From Alkalinema sp. FACHB-956 (GTDB lineage: Bacteria > Cyanobacteriota > Cyanobacteriia > Leptolyngbyales > Leptolyngbyaceae): 64,000 bases of DNA. Below, in pieces: positions 8,143 through 16,486 of the stretch. Each line of letters opens with the position of its first letter. Position 1 is the stretch's first letter. Both the position numbers and the translations under genes were made by a program. The stretch is taken from contig NZ_JACJRC010000009.1 of the NCBI RefSeq assembly GCF_014697025.1, forward strand, positions 124,001 to 188,000, given 5' to 3'. The notes beneath the pieces were generated by a model. That model was not told the origin of the DNA. It searched no databases and saw only the letters and a list, made by a program, of their open reading frames with translations.

Positions 8143-8272
8143 TGGCGTTCTCGCGGTGCAGTCCTAGCAGGCGAGTTCTGGTGGTAGCGTTCTCACCGTG
8201 GGATTTAACTTGGGATTCTATGGAAGATTGCTATAGGCTGATAACACAGTTGTGTTAGCCGTAGGATGAGTA

Positions 8273-9748
8273 ATGCAGCGCAAGAACGATACTGTTGCCT
8301 TAGTTTTGGCTTTCTTGATTACCGCTGGATTGTTGGGGACAGGGCTGTGGTGGCTACAACGATCGGGCATGCAAATCCAACTGCCGACCCCTCTGAATCA
8401 ACTCACTACAGGCAATCTCAACGATCGTCTCAGTTCTGGCAACCAACTGCTGATTTTGGACAATGCCAGTCCAGACAAAATTCAAGGCGTGCAAGCCTTC
8501 AGCCAAGGGGACTTGCCACGGGCCATCTCTCAATTTGAGACCGCATTAGCCGCCCAGCCCAATGATCCAGAAACGCGAATTTATTTAAATAACGCGAAAG
8601 CCACCCTTGGGGAGCGCCAGGGTGGAACGGTCTTTACCATCGCCGTCAGTGTGCCGATCGGAAGTAACTTAAACGTTGCCAAGGAAATGCTTCGGGGGGT
8701 CGCCCAGGCCCAAATGGAACTGAATCAACAGAATCGTGGCTTTGCAACCAAGATTTTGCTAGCCAATGATGACAATAATCCCGAAATTGTGCAGGCCATT
8801 GCCACCCAACTGGTCAACCATCCAGAAGTGGTGGCGGTGGTAGGCCATAATGCCAGTAATGCGTCCCTCGCGGGGGCACCCATTTACCAAGCCGGAAAGT
8901 TGGTGATGATTTCGCCCACCAGCTTTGGCAAAAATTTAACCGACATTGGCGATCACATTTTCCGAACAGTCCCCAATGTTCGATCGGTTGCTAATTTGAT
9001 TGCTAGATACGCGGTCAAAACCGATCGCAAAACCAAACTGGCAGTCTGCGCCGATGCCCAAGCAGAGGAACCCAAAACTTCGCGGGACGAATTTATTGCA
9101 GCACTCTTTGATTTACAGGCTCAGTATATTAATGTCCCCTGCGACCTCTCCGCGCCAGATTTTAATCCTGAGGTCATCATTCCCAAACTGGTTAGCTCCG
9201 GTGCTGAAGGTGTGTTTCTAGCACCCTATATCGATCGCCTCGATCGGGCCACGAGGTTTGCCCGGGCGAACCAAGGCCGACTCCTGCTCTACGGGAGTTC
9301 GACACTGTTTACCTTTAAGACGCTACAGACGGGACAAGCGGATATCAAAGATCTCGTGTTGGCCGTTCCCTGGCATCCCGATGCCTTTCCCAACAATCCC
9401 TTCCCTGGCAATGCCCGCCAACTGTGGGGTGGAGCAGTGAACTGGCGCACCGCCATGGCCTTTGATGCCTTCCAAGCGATCGGGCAAGCCTTGCACACGG
9501 CTCCCCGTCGTTCCGGAACCGCCAATCCCCCAGCAGCATTCCGAGATCAGGTGCGATCGCAGATTCAACAAACCTTGGCAAAACCCGATTTTGAAGCCAA
9601 TGGTGCAGCAGGCAAAATTCAGTTTTTGCCATCCCGCGATCGCAATGGTGCAGCGGTTTTAATTACGGTGAAACCGGGAAGTGCTTCCGGCGCAGGCTAT
9701 GACTTTGTCCCTGTGCCCGCGATCGCTGCGCCAAATGGATCCCCCTAG
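8273..9748 (+). CDS. Membrane-tethered ABC-type (Leu/Ile/Val-family) ligand-binding protein with a TPR-like segment
   Basis: A 491-residue protein anchored by an N-terminal helix at ~8-27 (ALVLAFLITAGLLGTGLWWL) with the rest in the periplasm. Residues ~70-110 form a TPR-like pair (QGVQAFSQGDLPRAISQFET). From ~120 on it is a type I periplasmic binding fold of the branched-chain amino acid family: FTIAVSVPIG, AKEMLRGVAQAQMELN, VVAVVGHNASNASLAGAPIY and VMISPTSFGKNLTDIGDHIF. No permease or ATPase genes accompany it. The uncleaved anchor plus TPR differs from ordinary transport receptors. In cyanobacteria such domains also occur joined to Ser/Thr kinases, so a sensory role is plausible. The ATG at 8273 was chosen over the out-of-frame ATG at 8266. 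Confidence 0.88.
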   Translation: MQRKNDTVALVLAFLITAGLLGTGLWWLQRSGMQIQLPTPLNQLTTGNLNDRLSSGNQLLILDNASPDKIQGVQAFSQGDLPRAISQFETALAAQPNDPETRIYLNNAKATLGERQGGTVFTIAVSVPIGSNLNVAKEMLRGVAQAQMELNQQNRGFATKILLANDDNNPEIVQAIATQLVNHPEVVAVVGHNASNASLAGAPIYQAGKLVMISPTSFGKNLTDIGDHIFRTVPNVRSVANLIARYAVKTDRKTKLAVCADAQAEEPKTSRDEFIAALFDLQAQYINVPCDLSAPDFNPEVIIPKLVSSGAEGVFLAPYIDRLDRATRFARANQGRLLLYGSSTLFTFKTLQTGQADIKDLVLAVPWHPDAFPNNPFPGNARQLWGGAVNWRTAMAFDAFQAIGQALHTAPRRSGTANPPAAFRDQVRSQIQQTLAKPDFEANGAAGKIQFLPSRDRNGAAVLITVKPGSASGAGYDFVPVPAIAAPNGSP

Positions 9749-9975
9749 GATGATTCCATCTGTTCTTGGTAAATCTGATGCAGTAAATGCTCCAAGGGTT
9801 CCTCGGGGCAATATTCGATCAGTTGTTCAAATACATCTAGCAACTTCGCCGCACTGTCTCCCAGCATTGGACTCAAGCCCCACACATCCTGCACCCAATC
9901 CTGGGCCGTAGAGTCATCAAAAATGACACGCTCTAGTAATTGCTTGGTTTCTGTTTTGGACATTGCCATTTTCAA
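9745..9975 (-). CDS. Small hypothetical protein (76 aa)
   Basis: A 76-residue acidic, all-helical protein. It contains TKQLLERVIFDDSTAQDWVQ, a WGLSPMLGDSAAKLLDVFEQ segment and an EEPLEHLLHQIYQEQ tail. I cannot name it, but composition and codon use look coding and I see no competing frame. It is convergent with the ligand-binding protein gene, and the two stop codons overlap by four bases. The start may be the Met at residue 1 (9973-9975) or residue 5. Confidence 0.6.
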   Translation of the reverse strand: MKMAMSKTETKQLLERVIFDDSTAQDWVQDVWGLSPMLGDSAAKLLDVFEQLIEYCPEEPLEHLLHQIYQEQMESS

Positions 9976-10187
9976 TCATCACCTGTAAGGAGTATGGACT
10001 GGCAGCCTGGTTGAACCACCGCTAATGATTCTAAAGGACGATCGGACGGGAACGATGGAGAACCCAGACTCTCACACAAACGCTCCCACGGACGATCATA
10101 CGGGTGATCACGATTGAGGGATAGCGAGATGTCCCCTCTGGCCTGTAACCTAGACCCTGTAGCCTTCCGTCTGAATCGTCTTCCACT

Positions 10188-10754
10188 ATGACGCCCCAAG
10201 AAATTCCTAACATTCTAGCCACGCTTTTTGGCGATCGCGTCCAAGCCTTAGCCCCCGGTTCCTATCAAATTGAGCAGGATGGATTCCGGCTACTCGTCTT
10301 GCTTTCGGATGACCAAGCTTGGTTGCGGATGTTGGTTCCGATCGCCCCTGCCGTGGAAGCACAAGCCTTTTTGCAGGAATTATTGGAAGCGAACTTTGAC
10401 GAAACCCAGGAAACCCGCTATGCCATTCAGCAAGAGGTTCTCTGGGCAGTGTTTCACCACACCTGCGAAAGTTTAACACCCGAAGATTTCAAGGCCGCGA
10501 TTCAGCGGTTAATTGTCCTGTTCCAAGACGGGCTTAATACGGCGTTTAATGCCTTTATCGAAAAACAAGTGCGTCAAATCATCCGAGCTGCCAAACTGCA
10601 AGGGCAAACGATGGAAGCAACCCTGCAAACCCTGGAGCGTTTCTATACAGAAGGGGTAATGGGAGATTTGGAAGATAGCGAAAATGCTAAAAATCAAACC
10701 CTAGCGGCATGGCGCTATCAGTTAGAACGGTTATGGCCTGAGGTTGATCCTTAA
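10188..10754 (+). CDS. Conserved hypothetical protein (188 aa), possibly chaperone-like fold
   Basis: A 188-residue soluble protein. The first ~110 residues alternate helix and strand (EIPNILATLFGDRVQALAPG, SYQIEQDGFRLLVLLSDDQA, LRMLVPIAPAVEAQAFLQEL). This recalls the CesT/YbjN-type secretion chaperone fold, but the resemblance is weak. The C-terminal part (residues ~120-188) is helical and charged, with QVRQIIRAAKLQGQTMEATL and a WRYQLERLWPE ending. It stands alone between the small gene at 9745 and the Nudix gene. I infer a cytosolic cyanobacterial protein of unknown role. Confidence 0.7.
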   Translation: MTPQEIPNILATLFGDRVQALAPGSYQIEQDGFRLLVLLSDDQAWLRMLVPIAPAVEAQAFLQELLEANFDETQETRYAIQQEVLWAVFHHTCESLTPEDFKAAIQRLIVLFQDGLNTAFNAFIEKQVRQIIRAAKLQGQTMEATLQTLERFYTEGVMGDLEDSENAKNQTLAAWRYQLERLWPEVDP

Positions 10755-10856
10755 AAACCAAGGGTGAGGAAATGGGAATAGCAGTTCGATCGGCCTTGAG
10801 GTGGGAGTGGAATCGTTGTAATTCAGTAGAACAGGGTTGGGTGGAGGGGTGAAATT

Positions 10857-11435
10857 GTGAAAACAGACCGGAAAACCTTTTTCCAAAATCGTGCCAGCTT
10901 GCGTTCCTATTTGTTGGACGTGGCGGCGGCGGATGGTGATGCCCCTGCAACGGGCGATCGGGTGCTGAATTTTCGCCATGTCCCGATTAAGGTAGGCGTA
11001 ACGGGCTATGTCTTGAAAGGCGATCGCATTTTGTTGTTAGAGCGATCGAACTTAGTGCAATTTCCCGGTAAGTGGAGTACGGTATCTGGCTACATCGACA
11101 ATGTGGATTGGATTCACGATCGCCCCAATTTTTGCCGAGATCATTTAATCCAGGAATTTCAGGAAGAAATTGGTTGGCAATTATCGGACACGCAGTTATC
11201 CGACACAATGCAGCTTTGGGAATGTGGCACGTATACGATCGATGAACCCACGGTCAAATTGCACTTGGAAATGTTTGCCCTCAAAGTTGAACAAACCGTA
11301 CCGGAAATTTGTTTGAATTGTGAACACACGGCCTATCAATGGCAATCGATCGATCAATTAGCTGCCCTAGAACCGATTTTGATGCCGCATTTTATTCCAG
11401 CTTTGCAAGTGGCGGGATTACTGCGATCGGCCTAA
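10857..11435 (+). CDS. Nudix-fold protein with degenerate Nudix box
   Basis: A 192-residue Nudix family protein. The fold is clear (VPIKVGVTGYVLKGDRILLL, FPGKWSTVSGYIDN). The catalytic box is altered: after G78 there is an insertion and no Glu at the usual spacing, and the RExxEExGx part reads QEFQEEIGW (99-107), so Arg is replaced by Gln while the metal-binding EE pair is kept. Activity may be changed rather than lost. The start is GTG 10857, preceded by GGAGG at 10843-10847. The stop codon is the first of three copies of a 15-bp repeat. A canonical Nudix gene lies at 26762, so this genome keeps at least two. The substrate cannot be told. Confidence 0.8.
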   Translation: MKTDRKTFFQNRASLRSYLLDVAAADGDAPATGDRVLNFRHVPIKVGVTGYVLKGDRILLLERSNLVQFPGKWSTVSGYIDNVDWIHDRPNFCRDHLIQEFQEEIGWQLSDTQLSDTMQLWECGTYTIDEPTVKLHLEMFALKVEQTVPEICLNCEHTAYQWQSIDQLAALEPILMPHFIPALQVAGLLRSA

Positions 11436-11468
11436 TTTATGATCGGTCTAATTACGATCGGCTGAATT
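11424..11468. repeat. 15-bp tandem repeat beginning inside the Nudix stop region
   Basis: Three units, CGATCGGCCTAATTT, ATGATCGGTCTAATT and ACGATCGGCTGAATT, run without gap. The first contains the last two codons and TAA stop (11433-11435) of the Nudix gene. Confidence 0.85.
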
Positions 11469-11506
11469 GAGAATGCAATTGCAGAACTAGAGGGATTGAG
11501 ATCGTT

Positions 11507-11914
11507 ATGGATGAAGCTCAGTTAGATTTACTGCAAGTTCTTCGGGAAGATTACGATCGCTTTCCCAACGATCAAACCTATGGCATTTATGCAGCAGATG
11601 TCTTTTTCAAAGACCCCATGAATCAATTTCGAGGGATCGATCGCTATCGCCAGATGATTGGTTTTATTCAGCAATGGTTTCGTGATGTACGGCTGGACTT
11701 ACACCAGATCACCCAAGACGGCCCCCACATTCGCACCGACTGGACTTTGCACTGGACCACACCCCTGCCCTGGCAGCCCCGCATCGCCATTTCCGGCTGG
11801 AGCGAGTTAATCACCAACGACCAAGGACTAATTATTTCTCATATTGACTACTGGCACTGTTCCCGCTGGTCTGTCCTACAACAGCATCTCCCATGGCACA
11901 CCCCCACCCCCTAA
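11507..11914 (+). CDS. DUF2358 domain protein (NTF2/SnoaL-like)
   Basis: A 135-residue protein matching the DUF2358 family common in cyanobacteria and plastids. The family has a SnoaL/NTF2-like cone fold and no known reaction. Seen here are LREDYDRFPNDQTYGIYAAD, VFFKDPMNQFRGIDRYRQMI, WTLHWTTPLPWQPRIAISGW and the ending ISHIDYWHCSRWSVL. Length is usual for the family. GTTATGG precedes the gene, with GGGATTGAG as a weak ribosome site. It follows the Nudix gene by 70 bases, so co-transcription is possible. Confidence 0.85.
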   Translation: MDEAQLDLLQVLREDYDRFPNDQTYGIYAADVFFKDPMNQFRGIDRYRQMIGFIQQWFRDVRLDLHQITQDGPHIRTDWTLHWTTPLPWQPRIAISGWSELITNDQGLIISHIDYWHCSRWSVLQQHLPWHTPTP

Positions 11915-12057
11915 CCTATCCCACTTCCCACTCTCCCACTCCTCCAATCCTCATTCCCTACCTTCCCCAGCAAACCGCCCGGAAATCCAATCCCTATGCC
12001 ACAATGAAAATAAGTTAAAAAACGTAAACATTGCTCAGAGTAGGAATTCAGACTCCC

Positions 12058-13248
12058 ATGCGTGTAATTTTGATGACCGGAAAAGGTGGCGTAGGCAAGA
12101 CTTCCGTTGCGGCTGCCACTGGCCTGCGTTGTGCGGAGCTGGGTTACAAGACGCTGGTGTTAAGTACTGATCCGGCTCACTCTTTGGCCGATAGTTTTGA
12201 TATGGAACTGGGCCACGAACCGCGATCGGTCCGGCCCAACCTATGGGGTGCAGAACTCGACGCACTCATGGAACTGGAAGGCAATTGGGGCGCGGTGAAA
12301 CGCTACATCACCCAGGTATTGCAAGCGCGGGGACTGGAAGGCGTCCAAGCGGAAGAGCTGGCGATTCTGCCGGGGATGGATGAAATTTTTGGCCTCGTAC
12401 GGATGAAACGCCACTATGACGAAGGCGAGTATGATGTCCTGATTATTGATTCGGCTCCGACGGGGACGGCATTGCGGTTGCTGAGTTTGCCAGAAGTGGG
12501 CGGCTGGTACATGCGCAAGTTTTATAAGCCGTTCCAGGGGATGTCCATGGCTTTGCGCCCGATCGTGGAGCCGTTGTTCCGACCGATCGCGGGTTTTTCC
12601 TTGCCGGATAAGGAAGTCATGGATGCGCCCTACGAGTTTTATGAGCAGATCGAAGCACTGGAAAAGGTGCTGACCGACCCGACTAAAACTTCAGTGCGGT
12701 TGGTCATGAATCCAGAAAAGATGGTGATTAAGGAATCGCTACGGGCTCACGCTTATTTAAGTTTGTACAATGTGGCAACGGATTTAGTGATTGCCAATCG
12801 CATCATTCCAGAGAGCGTTCAGGATCCCTTCTTCCAACGCTGGAAGGAAAACCAACAGCAATACAAGCAGGAAATTCATGATAATTTCCGGCCTTTGCCC
12901 ATCAAGGAAGTTCCGCTGTATTCCGAAGAGATGTGTGGCTTGGCAGCCCTCGATCGCTTGAAGGAGACGCTGTTTGGCGGCGGCGAAGATCCCACCCAAG
13001 TGTATTACAAGGAAACAACCTTGCGGGTAGTGCAGAAGGACAACCAGTACAGTTTGGAAATGTATTTACCGGGAATTGAAAAGAGTCAAATTGAACTGAG
13101 TAAAACGGGAGATGAGTTGAATGTTCGGATTGGCAACCATCGCCGCAATTTAGTGTTGCCGCAGGCGTTGGCAGCCCTGCAACCGGCGGGGGCCAAGATG
13201 GAGGAAGACTATCTCAAGATTCGCTTTGCAGATCCGGCCAGAGCTTGA
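12058..13248 (+). CDS. ArsA/Get3 family ATPase with C-terminal HSP20-like domain
   Basis: The P-loop GKGGVGKTS lies at residues 8-16 right after MRVILMT, followed by the switch I motif [13 protein letters not shown] and the switch II region [18 protein letters not shown]. This is the anion-pump/tail-anchored-protein-targeting ATPase class. Residues ~320-396 ([20 protein letters not shown], then [20 protein letters not shown]) form the ArsA_HSP20 beta-sandwich seen in many bacterial members. There is no ars gene nearby, so arsenite transport is unlikely. A role in handling membrane proteins or hydrophobic clients is inferred. I start at ATG 12058, not at the in-frame TTG 12031, because homologues begin [11 protein letters not shown]. 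The stop codon region is duplicated in a 14-bp repeat. Confidence 0.9.
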   Translation: MRVILMTGKGGVGKTSVAAATGLRCAELGYKTLVLSTDPAHSLADSFDMELGHEPRSVRPNLWGAELDALMELEGNWGAVKRYITQVLQARGLEGVQAEELAILPGMDEIFGLVRMKRHYDEGEYDVLIIDSAPTGTALRLLSLPEVGGWYMRKFYKPFQGMSMALRPIVEPLFRPIAGFSLPDKEVMDAPYEFYEQIEALEKVLTDPTKTSVRLVMNPEKMVIKESLRAHAYLSLYNVATDLVIANRIIPESVQDPFFQRWKENQQQYKQEIHDNFRPLPIKEVPLYSEEMCGLAALDRLKETLFGGGEDPTQVYYKETTLRVVQKDNQYSLEMYLPGIEKSQIELSKTGDELNVRIGNHRRNLVLPQALAALQPAGAKMEEDYLKIRFADPARA

Positions 13249-13271
13249 TCCTGCATTCTTGATCCTACATT
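13244..13271. repeat. 14-bp tandem duplication including the ArsA stop codon
   Basis: CTTGATCCTGCATT (13244-13257, containing the TGA stop) is followed directly by CTTGATCCTACATT (13258-13271), with one mismatch. Confidence 0.7.
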
Positions 13272-13433
13272 GACGTGCATTGAGTCGCTTGATCTATGGG
13301 GCAACCACCAGTAGGACGGCTTGGCGATTCCTGAAACTGGAAGGCCAAACGGTGACGATCGATTTGAGTGACTATCCCCTCTACCCCATCAACCGACTTT
13401 TGGGAATGCGGGCTTGGATAGTTGAAAAAGAGT

Positions 13434-13472
13434 GATGCAAAAGGGTGATGCAAAAGGGTGATGCAAAAGGTT
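13434..13472. repeat. 13-bp tandem repeat, three copies
   Basis: GATGCAAAAGGGT occurs twice exactly (13434-13459), then once with changes at its end (13460-13472). It lies just past the stop of the extended frame of the frameshifted gene at 13485-13728. Confidence 0.8.
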
Positions 13473-13484
13473 AATGCAACAAAG

Positions 13485-13728
13485 TTAAGACAGGGCGATC
13501 GACCTGGTGGATTGCCTTGGGTGGGCTCTTGGGTGACGTGTGGAGCCTTCAAGTTTGCCCCCTGGATCAAATAGGACAATAAATTGGTGCTGGGGTTCGA
13601 GCCCGTCGCAGGACTTTGGCGTAGCCGTCGGCGTCAGATTTTTTGGCGAAACGCGCGATCGTCACTCGTTGCATGTTTGGCAACAAGCGCACGACCAGCC
13701 ATCGCGTCATGCGATCGCGATAGGTCAT
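13485..13728 (-). pseudogene. Small cyanobacterial protein gene with an apparent +1 frameshift
   Basis: On the minus strand an ATG at 13726-13728, with GGAG 11 bases upstream, opens MTYRDRMTRWLVVRLLPNMQ, then RVTIARFAKKSDADGYAKVL. This frame stops at TGA 13567-13569 after 53 residues with an odd tail (ARTPAPIYCPI). In the +1 frame the same DNA continues as QHQFIVLFDPGGKLEG and stays open to TAA 13485-13487. I recall small cyanobacterial proteins of the pattern RLLPNxQR...RFxxRSDAEG...LRR...FxVVFDP, which span both frames, so one base appears to have been gained near the CTGCGACGGGCTCG stretch. It could be a recent inactivation, an assembly error or recoding. The family itself has no known function. 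Confidence 0.6.
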
Positions 13729-13822
13729 AATATTCACATCTCCAATGCAAGTTGGAACTAGCCAGTGCAGAACTTTCCACGGGACGCACTGGCTTCTAGT
13801 TTATTGATTCAAATCATATCAC

Positions 13823-13854
13823 ACAAGTTTTCTGTGCATTCAAACAAGTTTTCT
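13823..13854. promoter_or_regulatory. Perfect 11-bp direct repeat, candidate autoregulatory operator
   Basis: ACAAGTTTTCT occurs at 13823-13833 and 13844-13854, exactly 21 bp apart (two helical turns), ending 13 bases before the start of the XRE regulator. Position and spacing fit a site bound by the encoded regulator itself, but this is inference. Confidence 0.5.
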
Positions 13855-13867
13855 AGGGTTTGATTGG

Positions 13868-14095
13868 GTGATTCGGTGGCGACTACGGGAGATTATGGCA
13901 AGGGAGCGGATGACCAACAAGCGGTTATCTGACTTGATGAACGTTCATCCCAACACAATTTCTAATCTGAAAAAACAGGACAACATGCCTCATCTAGGAG
14001 GCGATACACTAAACGCCCTATGCAAGTACCTCAACTGCACCCCTAGCGACTTAATCGAATACAAGCCCGATCGGGATGATGCCACGGATCCCTAG
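13868..14095 (+). CDS. XRE family helix-turn-helix regulator (75 aa)
   Basis: A 75-residue stand-alone Cro/C1-type DNA-binding protein. The core is WRLREIMARERMTNKRLSDL, then MNVHPNTISNLKKQDNMPHL with the recognition helix in HPNTISNLKK. The tail LNALCKYLNCTPSDLIEY is typical of the short HTH_26 group. The start is GTG 13868; there is no strong ribosome site. Small solitary regulators of this type often act on their own promoter, and a perfect 21-bp-spaced direct repeat lies just upstream. No toxin gene is visible beside it, so an antitoxin role is not supported. Confidence 0.85.
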   Translation: MIRWRLREIMARERMTNKRLSDLMNVHPNTISNLKKQDNMPHLGGDTLNALCKYLNCTPSDLIEYKPDRDDATDP

Positions 14096-14226
14096 GGGAC
14101 GATCGTTGGTACACAATCGCTGCCAATTGCAGTCTTCTATGCCATGATCGGAAGCACGACCCACGGAAACACGACACAAAGTTGTGAAGTTGTTCGTCAG
14201 TCATCCCGTGATTTATCGCTGACTCC

Positions 14227-15945
14227 ATGCCGCTCCTCGCACCTCTTTCCACTGGCCTCGTTCTTGAAAACCGTTACGAAGTCGCACAATTTCTGGGCTA
14301 CGGCGGATTTGGACGCACCTATCTCGCCCGCGATCGTCACCGCTTCAACGAACTCTGTGTCCTCAAGGAATTTGCGCCCCAAATCAGCGAACCCAGCATC
14401 CTGCGCAAAGCCGAAGAACTCTTCCAACGGGAAGCCGGAACCCTCTACCAACTGCGCCACCCCCAAATCCCAGAATTCCGAGCCCTGCTGTCCATCCGCT
14501 ACCAAGGCCAAGACGCCCTTCTCCTCGTCGAACAATATATTGCAGGCCAGTCCTACGAAACCTGGGTCGATCGTGGCAACCGCTTCACCGAAGCCGAGGC
14601 CATCCAGTTTCTGCTGGATATGCTGCCCATCCTCAGCTACATCCACGATCGCGGCGTCATCCACCGAGACATCGCCCCCGACAACCTGATTCGCGAACAA
14701 ACCAGCGGCAAACCCTTCCTGATTGACTTCGGCAGCGTACGCCAAGTCGCCACAACCGCCCTGCAACTGTCCGGCAGTCCCGGTATGGGCACCCAAATCC
14801 ACAAACCCGGATTTTCCCCGCCCGAACAATTACGTGGCGAAGTCTTTCCCAGTACCGACCTCTATTCCCTCGCCGTCACCACCCTCGTCCTGCTGACGGG
14901 TCGATCGCCCATGGAACTCTACAACGACCACCAAGCCCAATGGCATTGGCGATCGTTCGTCCCAGTCAGCCCTGCCCTCGGCAATTTACTCGATCGCCTT
15001 CTCTCCCACAGTCCCCGCGATCGCTACAGTTCCGCCCGCGAAGTCCAAACCCTCCTACAGTCCCTCCCACAGCGATCGACCCCAGCCAACTCGATCCCCC
15101 CCAACCCCTCTCCCCAACCCCGCGCCAGCTACATCCCCACTCCCCACTCCCCAAGTCCCAACTCCCCACCTCCCCACGCCCAACCTCCCTACTCTCCCAC
15201 TCCCCAACCCTCCACCTCGACTCCCCCAACCCCTGCCTCCCATCCGCTCTCCCGCATGAACACGGTGGCCATTTCTCCCGCAACGCCCTACCCCGCCACC
15301 CCCCAAGCCAAGCCGCAACCTACCCCACAGTCCAGTTCCCTACCGATTCGATCGGCAGAAACCTCATCCGGCACGATCGTGGCAGCCCCCGGTAATCCTC
15401 GCCCCAGCCGTACCACCTCTGCACCCGCTACGGATGGAACCTGGATGTGGTCGATCCTCGCTCTGCCCTTCCGCCTACTCAAAGGCTGTTTCAAACTCCT
15501 CGGGTTTGGCTTTAAAACCGTTGATTGGGTGATGACCTGGGTGTGGCGGGTCATTTTGATCGGGGTGCTACTGGTGGGCAGTGCGATCGCGTCTTTTCTG
15601 TGGAAGTTAGATTTGACACCGAATTGGCAGTTTCCTGAAATCAAAATGCCGGAGCTGAAACTCCCGGAAGTTAAGCTACCGGAAGTCAAGCTGCCCGATA
15701 TCCAACTCCCCAACCCCGCCGCCGAGAAGCCCAAAACCTGTTCTGATAGTGTCTTTACTCGCTATGAACAGGTCGGCTTAACCAAGCAGGACTTCTACCG
15801 ACAGGTGAATCAGGAATTCTACGATCGCTACCCGGAACGGGTCGGCAGGCCCCTGACCGGGGATGCCAGCGATGCCAAACTGCGGCAGGAATGGTGCCAA
15901 ATTGCGGAAACGGTGCTGGATCGAGCAGCCCGCGATCGGCGTTAA
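14227..15945 (+). CDS. Membrane-anchored serine/threonine protein kinase
   Basis: A 572-residue Hanks-type kinase. Domain marks are the glycine loop GYGGFG (24-29), the ATP-binding K47 in VLKEF, the catalytic loop HRDIAPDN (146-153) and DFG (167-169). The catalytic Asp148 is present. The Lys usual two residues further is Ala, a variant I associate with one cyanobacterial kinase group (HRDxxPDN). Residues ~275-400 are a Pro/Ser/Thr-rich linker. About 406-460 is hydrophobic (LPFRLLKGCFKLLGFGFKTV and WRVILIGVLLVGSAIASFLW) and anchors the protein. A repeated ELKLPEVKLPEVKLPDIQLP linker leads to a ~65-residue outer domain with two Cys (CSDSVFTRYEQVGL, WCQIAETVLDRAAR). A transmembrane sensor kinase is the likely role; the ligand is unknown. 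Confidence 0.93.
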   Translation: MPLLAPLSTGLVLENRYEVAQFLGYGGFGRTYLARDRHRFNELCVLKEFAPQISEPSILRKAEELFQREAGTLYQLRHPQIPEFRALLSIRYQGQDALLLVEQYIAGQSYETWVDRGNRFTEAEAIQFLLDMLPILSYIHDRGVIHRDIAPDNLIREQTSGKPFLIDFGSVRQVATTALQLSGSPGMGTQIHKPGFSPPEQLRGEVFPSTDLYSLAVTTLVLLTGRSPMELYNDHQAQWHWRSFVPVSPALGNLLDRLLSHSPRDRYSSAREVQTLLQSLPQRSTPANSIPPNPSPQPRASYIPTPHSPSPNSPPPHAQPPYSPTPQPSTSTPPTPASHPLSRMNTVAISPATPYPATPQAKPQPTPQSSSLPIRSAETSSGTIVAAPGNPRPSRTTSAPATDGTWMWSILALPFRLLKGCFKLLGFGFKTVDWVMTWVWRVILIGVLLVGSAIASFLWKLDLTPNWQFPEIKMPELKLPEVKLPEVKLPDIQLPNPAAEKPKTCSDSVFTRYEQVGLTKQDFYRQVNQEFYDRYPERVGRPLTGDASDAKLRQEWCQIAETVLDRAARDRR

Positions 15946-15991
15946 GGAGCATTCACCCGGCACTCCAATTTAGGCCACTTCATCATTGACA

Positions 15992-16036
15992 CGAATAAAG
16001 AACAAATGTACTATCTAATCAAGTGTTCTTTATTCG
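15992..16036. repeat. 13-bp perfect inverted repeat at the edge of the CGATCG-free island
   Basis: CGAATAAAGAACA (15992-16004) pairs with TGTTCTTTATTCG (16024-16036) across 19 bases. It lies 47 bases after the kinase stop. No T-run follows, so it is a poor terminator. It could instead be a terminal remnant of the inserted segment that begins here. Confidence 0.6.
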
Positions 16037-16202
16037 CGAGTGGTGTCCTAGTTAGTGATATGGATTCATGGCTGCGTGACGGATAGCATAGCTTGCATAT
16101 TCACCCACATATGGTACAGCTATGGCTTCACAAACCACTCTCTTGGACGCTCTGTTTTTGGTTGGTCAGATATTTAGATCCATCAGCAAGGAGAGCAAAA
16201 CA

Positions 16203-16448
16203 ATGGATGCAAGTAGTCACTTACGCATACCTGAAGAGCCGTGTGTAGTAGTTAAACAAGCACTTGAAGAAGGGGGAGATCTGCGGGCAAACATAGAAAA
16301 AATTTGCAGAAACAATCAATTCAACATTGATACTGTAATTGATATTGATGCTGTAATTGATTATGCAAATGCCCTTGCTGATTCGCGTAAAAACAAACCT
16401 CCACTGGAGTCTTATAACCCGACAGGTGCTTTTGACATCCCAGATTAA
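16203..16448 (+). CDS. Hypothetical protein (81 aa) in AT-rich island
   Basis: I do not recognise this small protein. The start at ATG 16203 is preferred because AAGGAG lies about eight bases upstream. An in-frame ATG at 16122 would add 27 residues but has no ribosome site. The chain is acidic (MDASSHLRIPEEPCVVVKQA, then LEEGGDLRANIEKICRNNQF) with a short in-frame repeat VIDIDAVIDYANALADS. It lacks signal or membrane segments. Its base composition is AT-rich and CGATCG-free like the rest of the island, which points to transfer. Confidence 0.6.
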   Translation: MDASSHLRIPEEPCVVVKQALEEGGDLRANIEKICRNNQFNIDTVIDIDAVIDYANALADSRKNKPPLESYNPTGAFDIPD

Positions 16449-16486
16449 ACAGCACGTTAAAACTAGAGGAGAGCTAGTTAGTGGTT

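Larger units (their letters stand above)
7800..8272. other. Intergenic region with tandem repeat and two hairpins
   Basis: No gene is seen in these 473 bases. They hold a GTTAACG tandem repeat (7820-7878), a perfect 12-bp hairpin (7885-7929) and a terminator-like hairpin with a T-run (8118-8142), each listed separately. The remainder shows no clear promoter for the ligand-binding protein at 8273. Confidence 0.55.

Noticed and set aside
15161-15283. Minus-strand Gly/Arg-rich frames inside the kinase gene
   Set aside because: They are shadows of the Pro/Ser-rich linker of the kinase and have no start signals.
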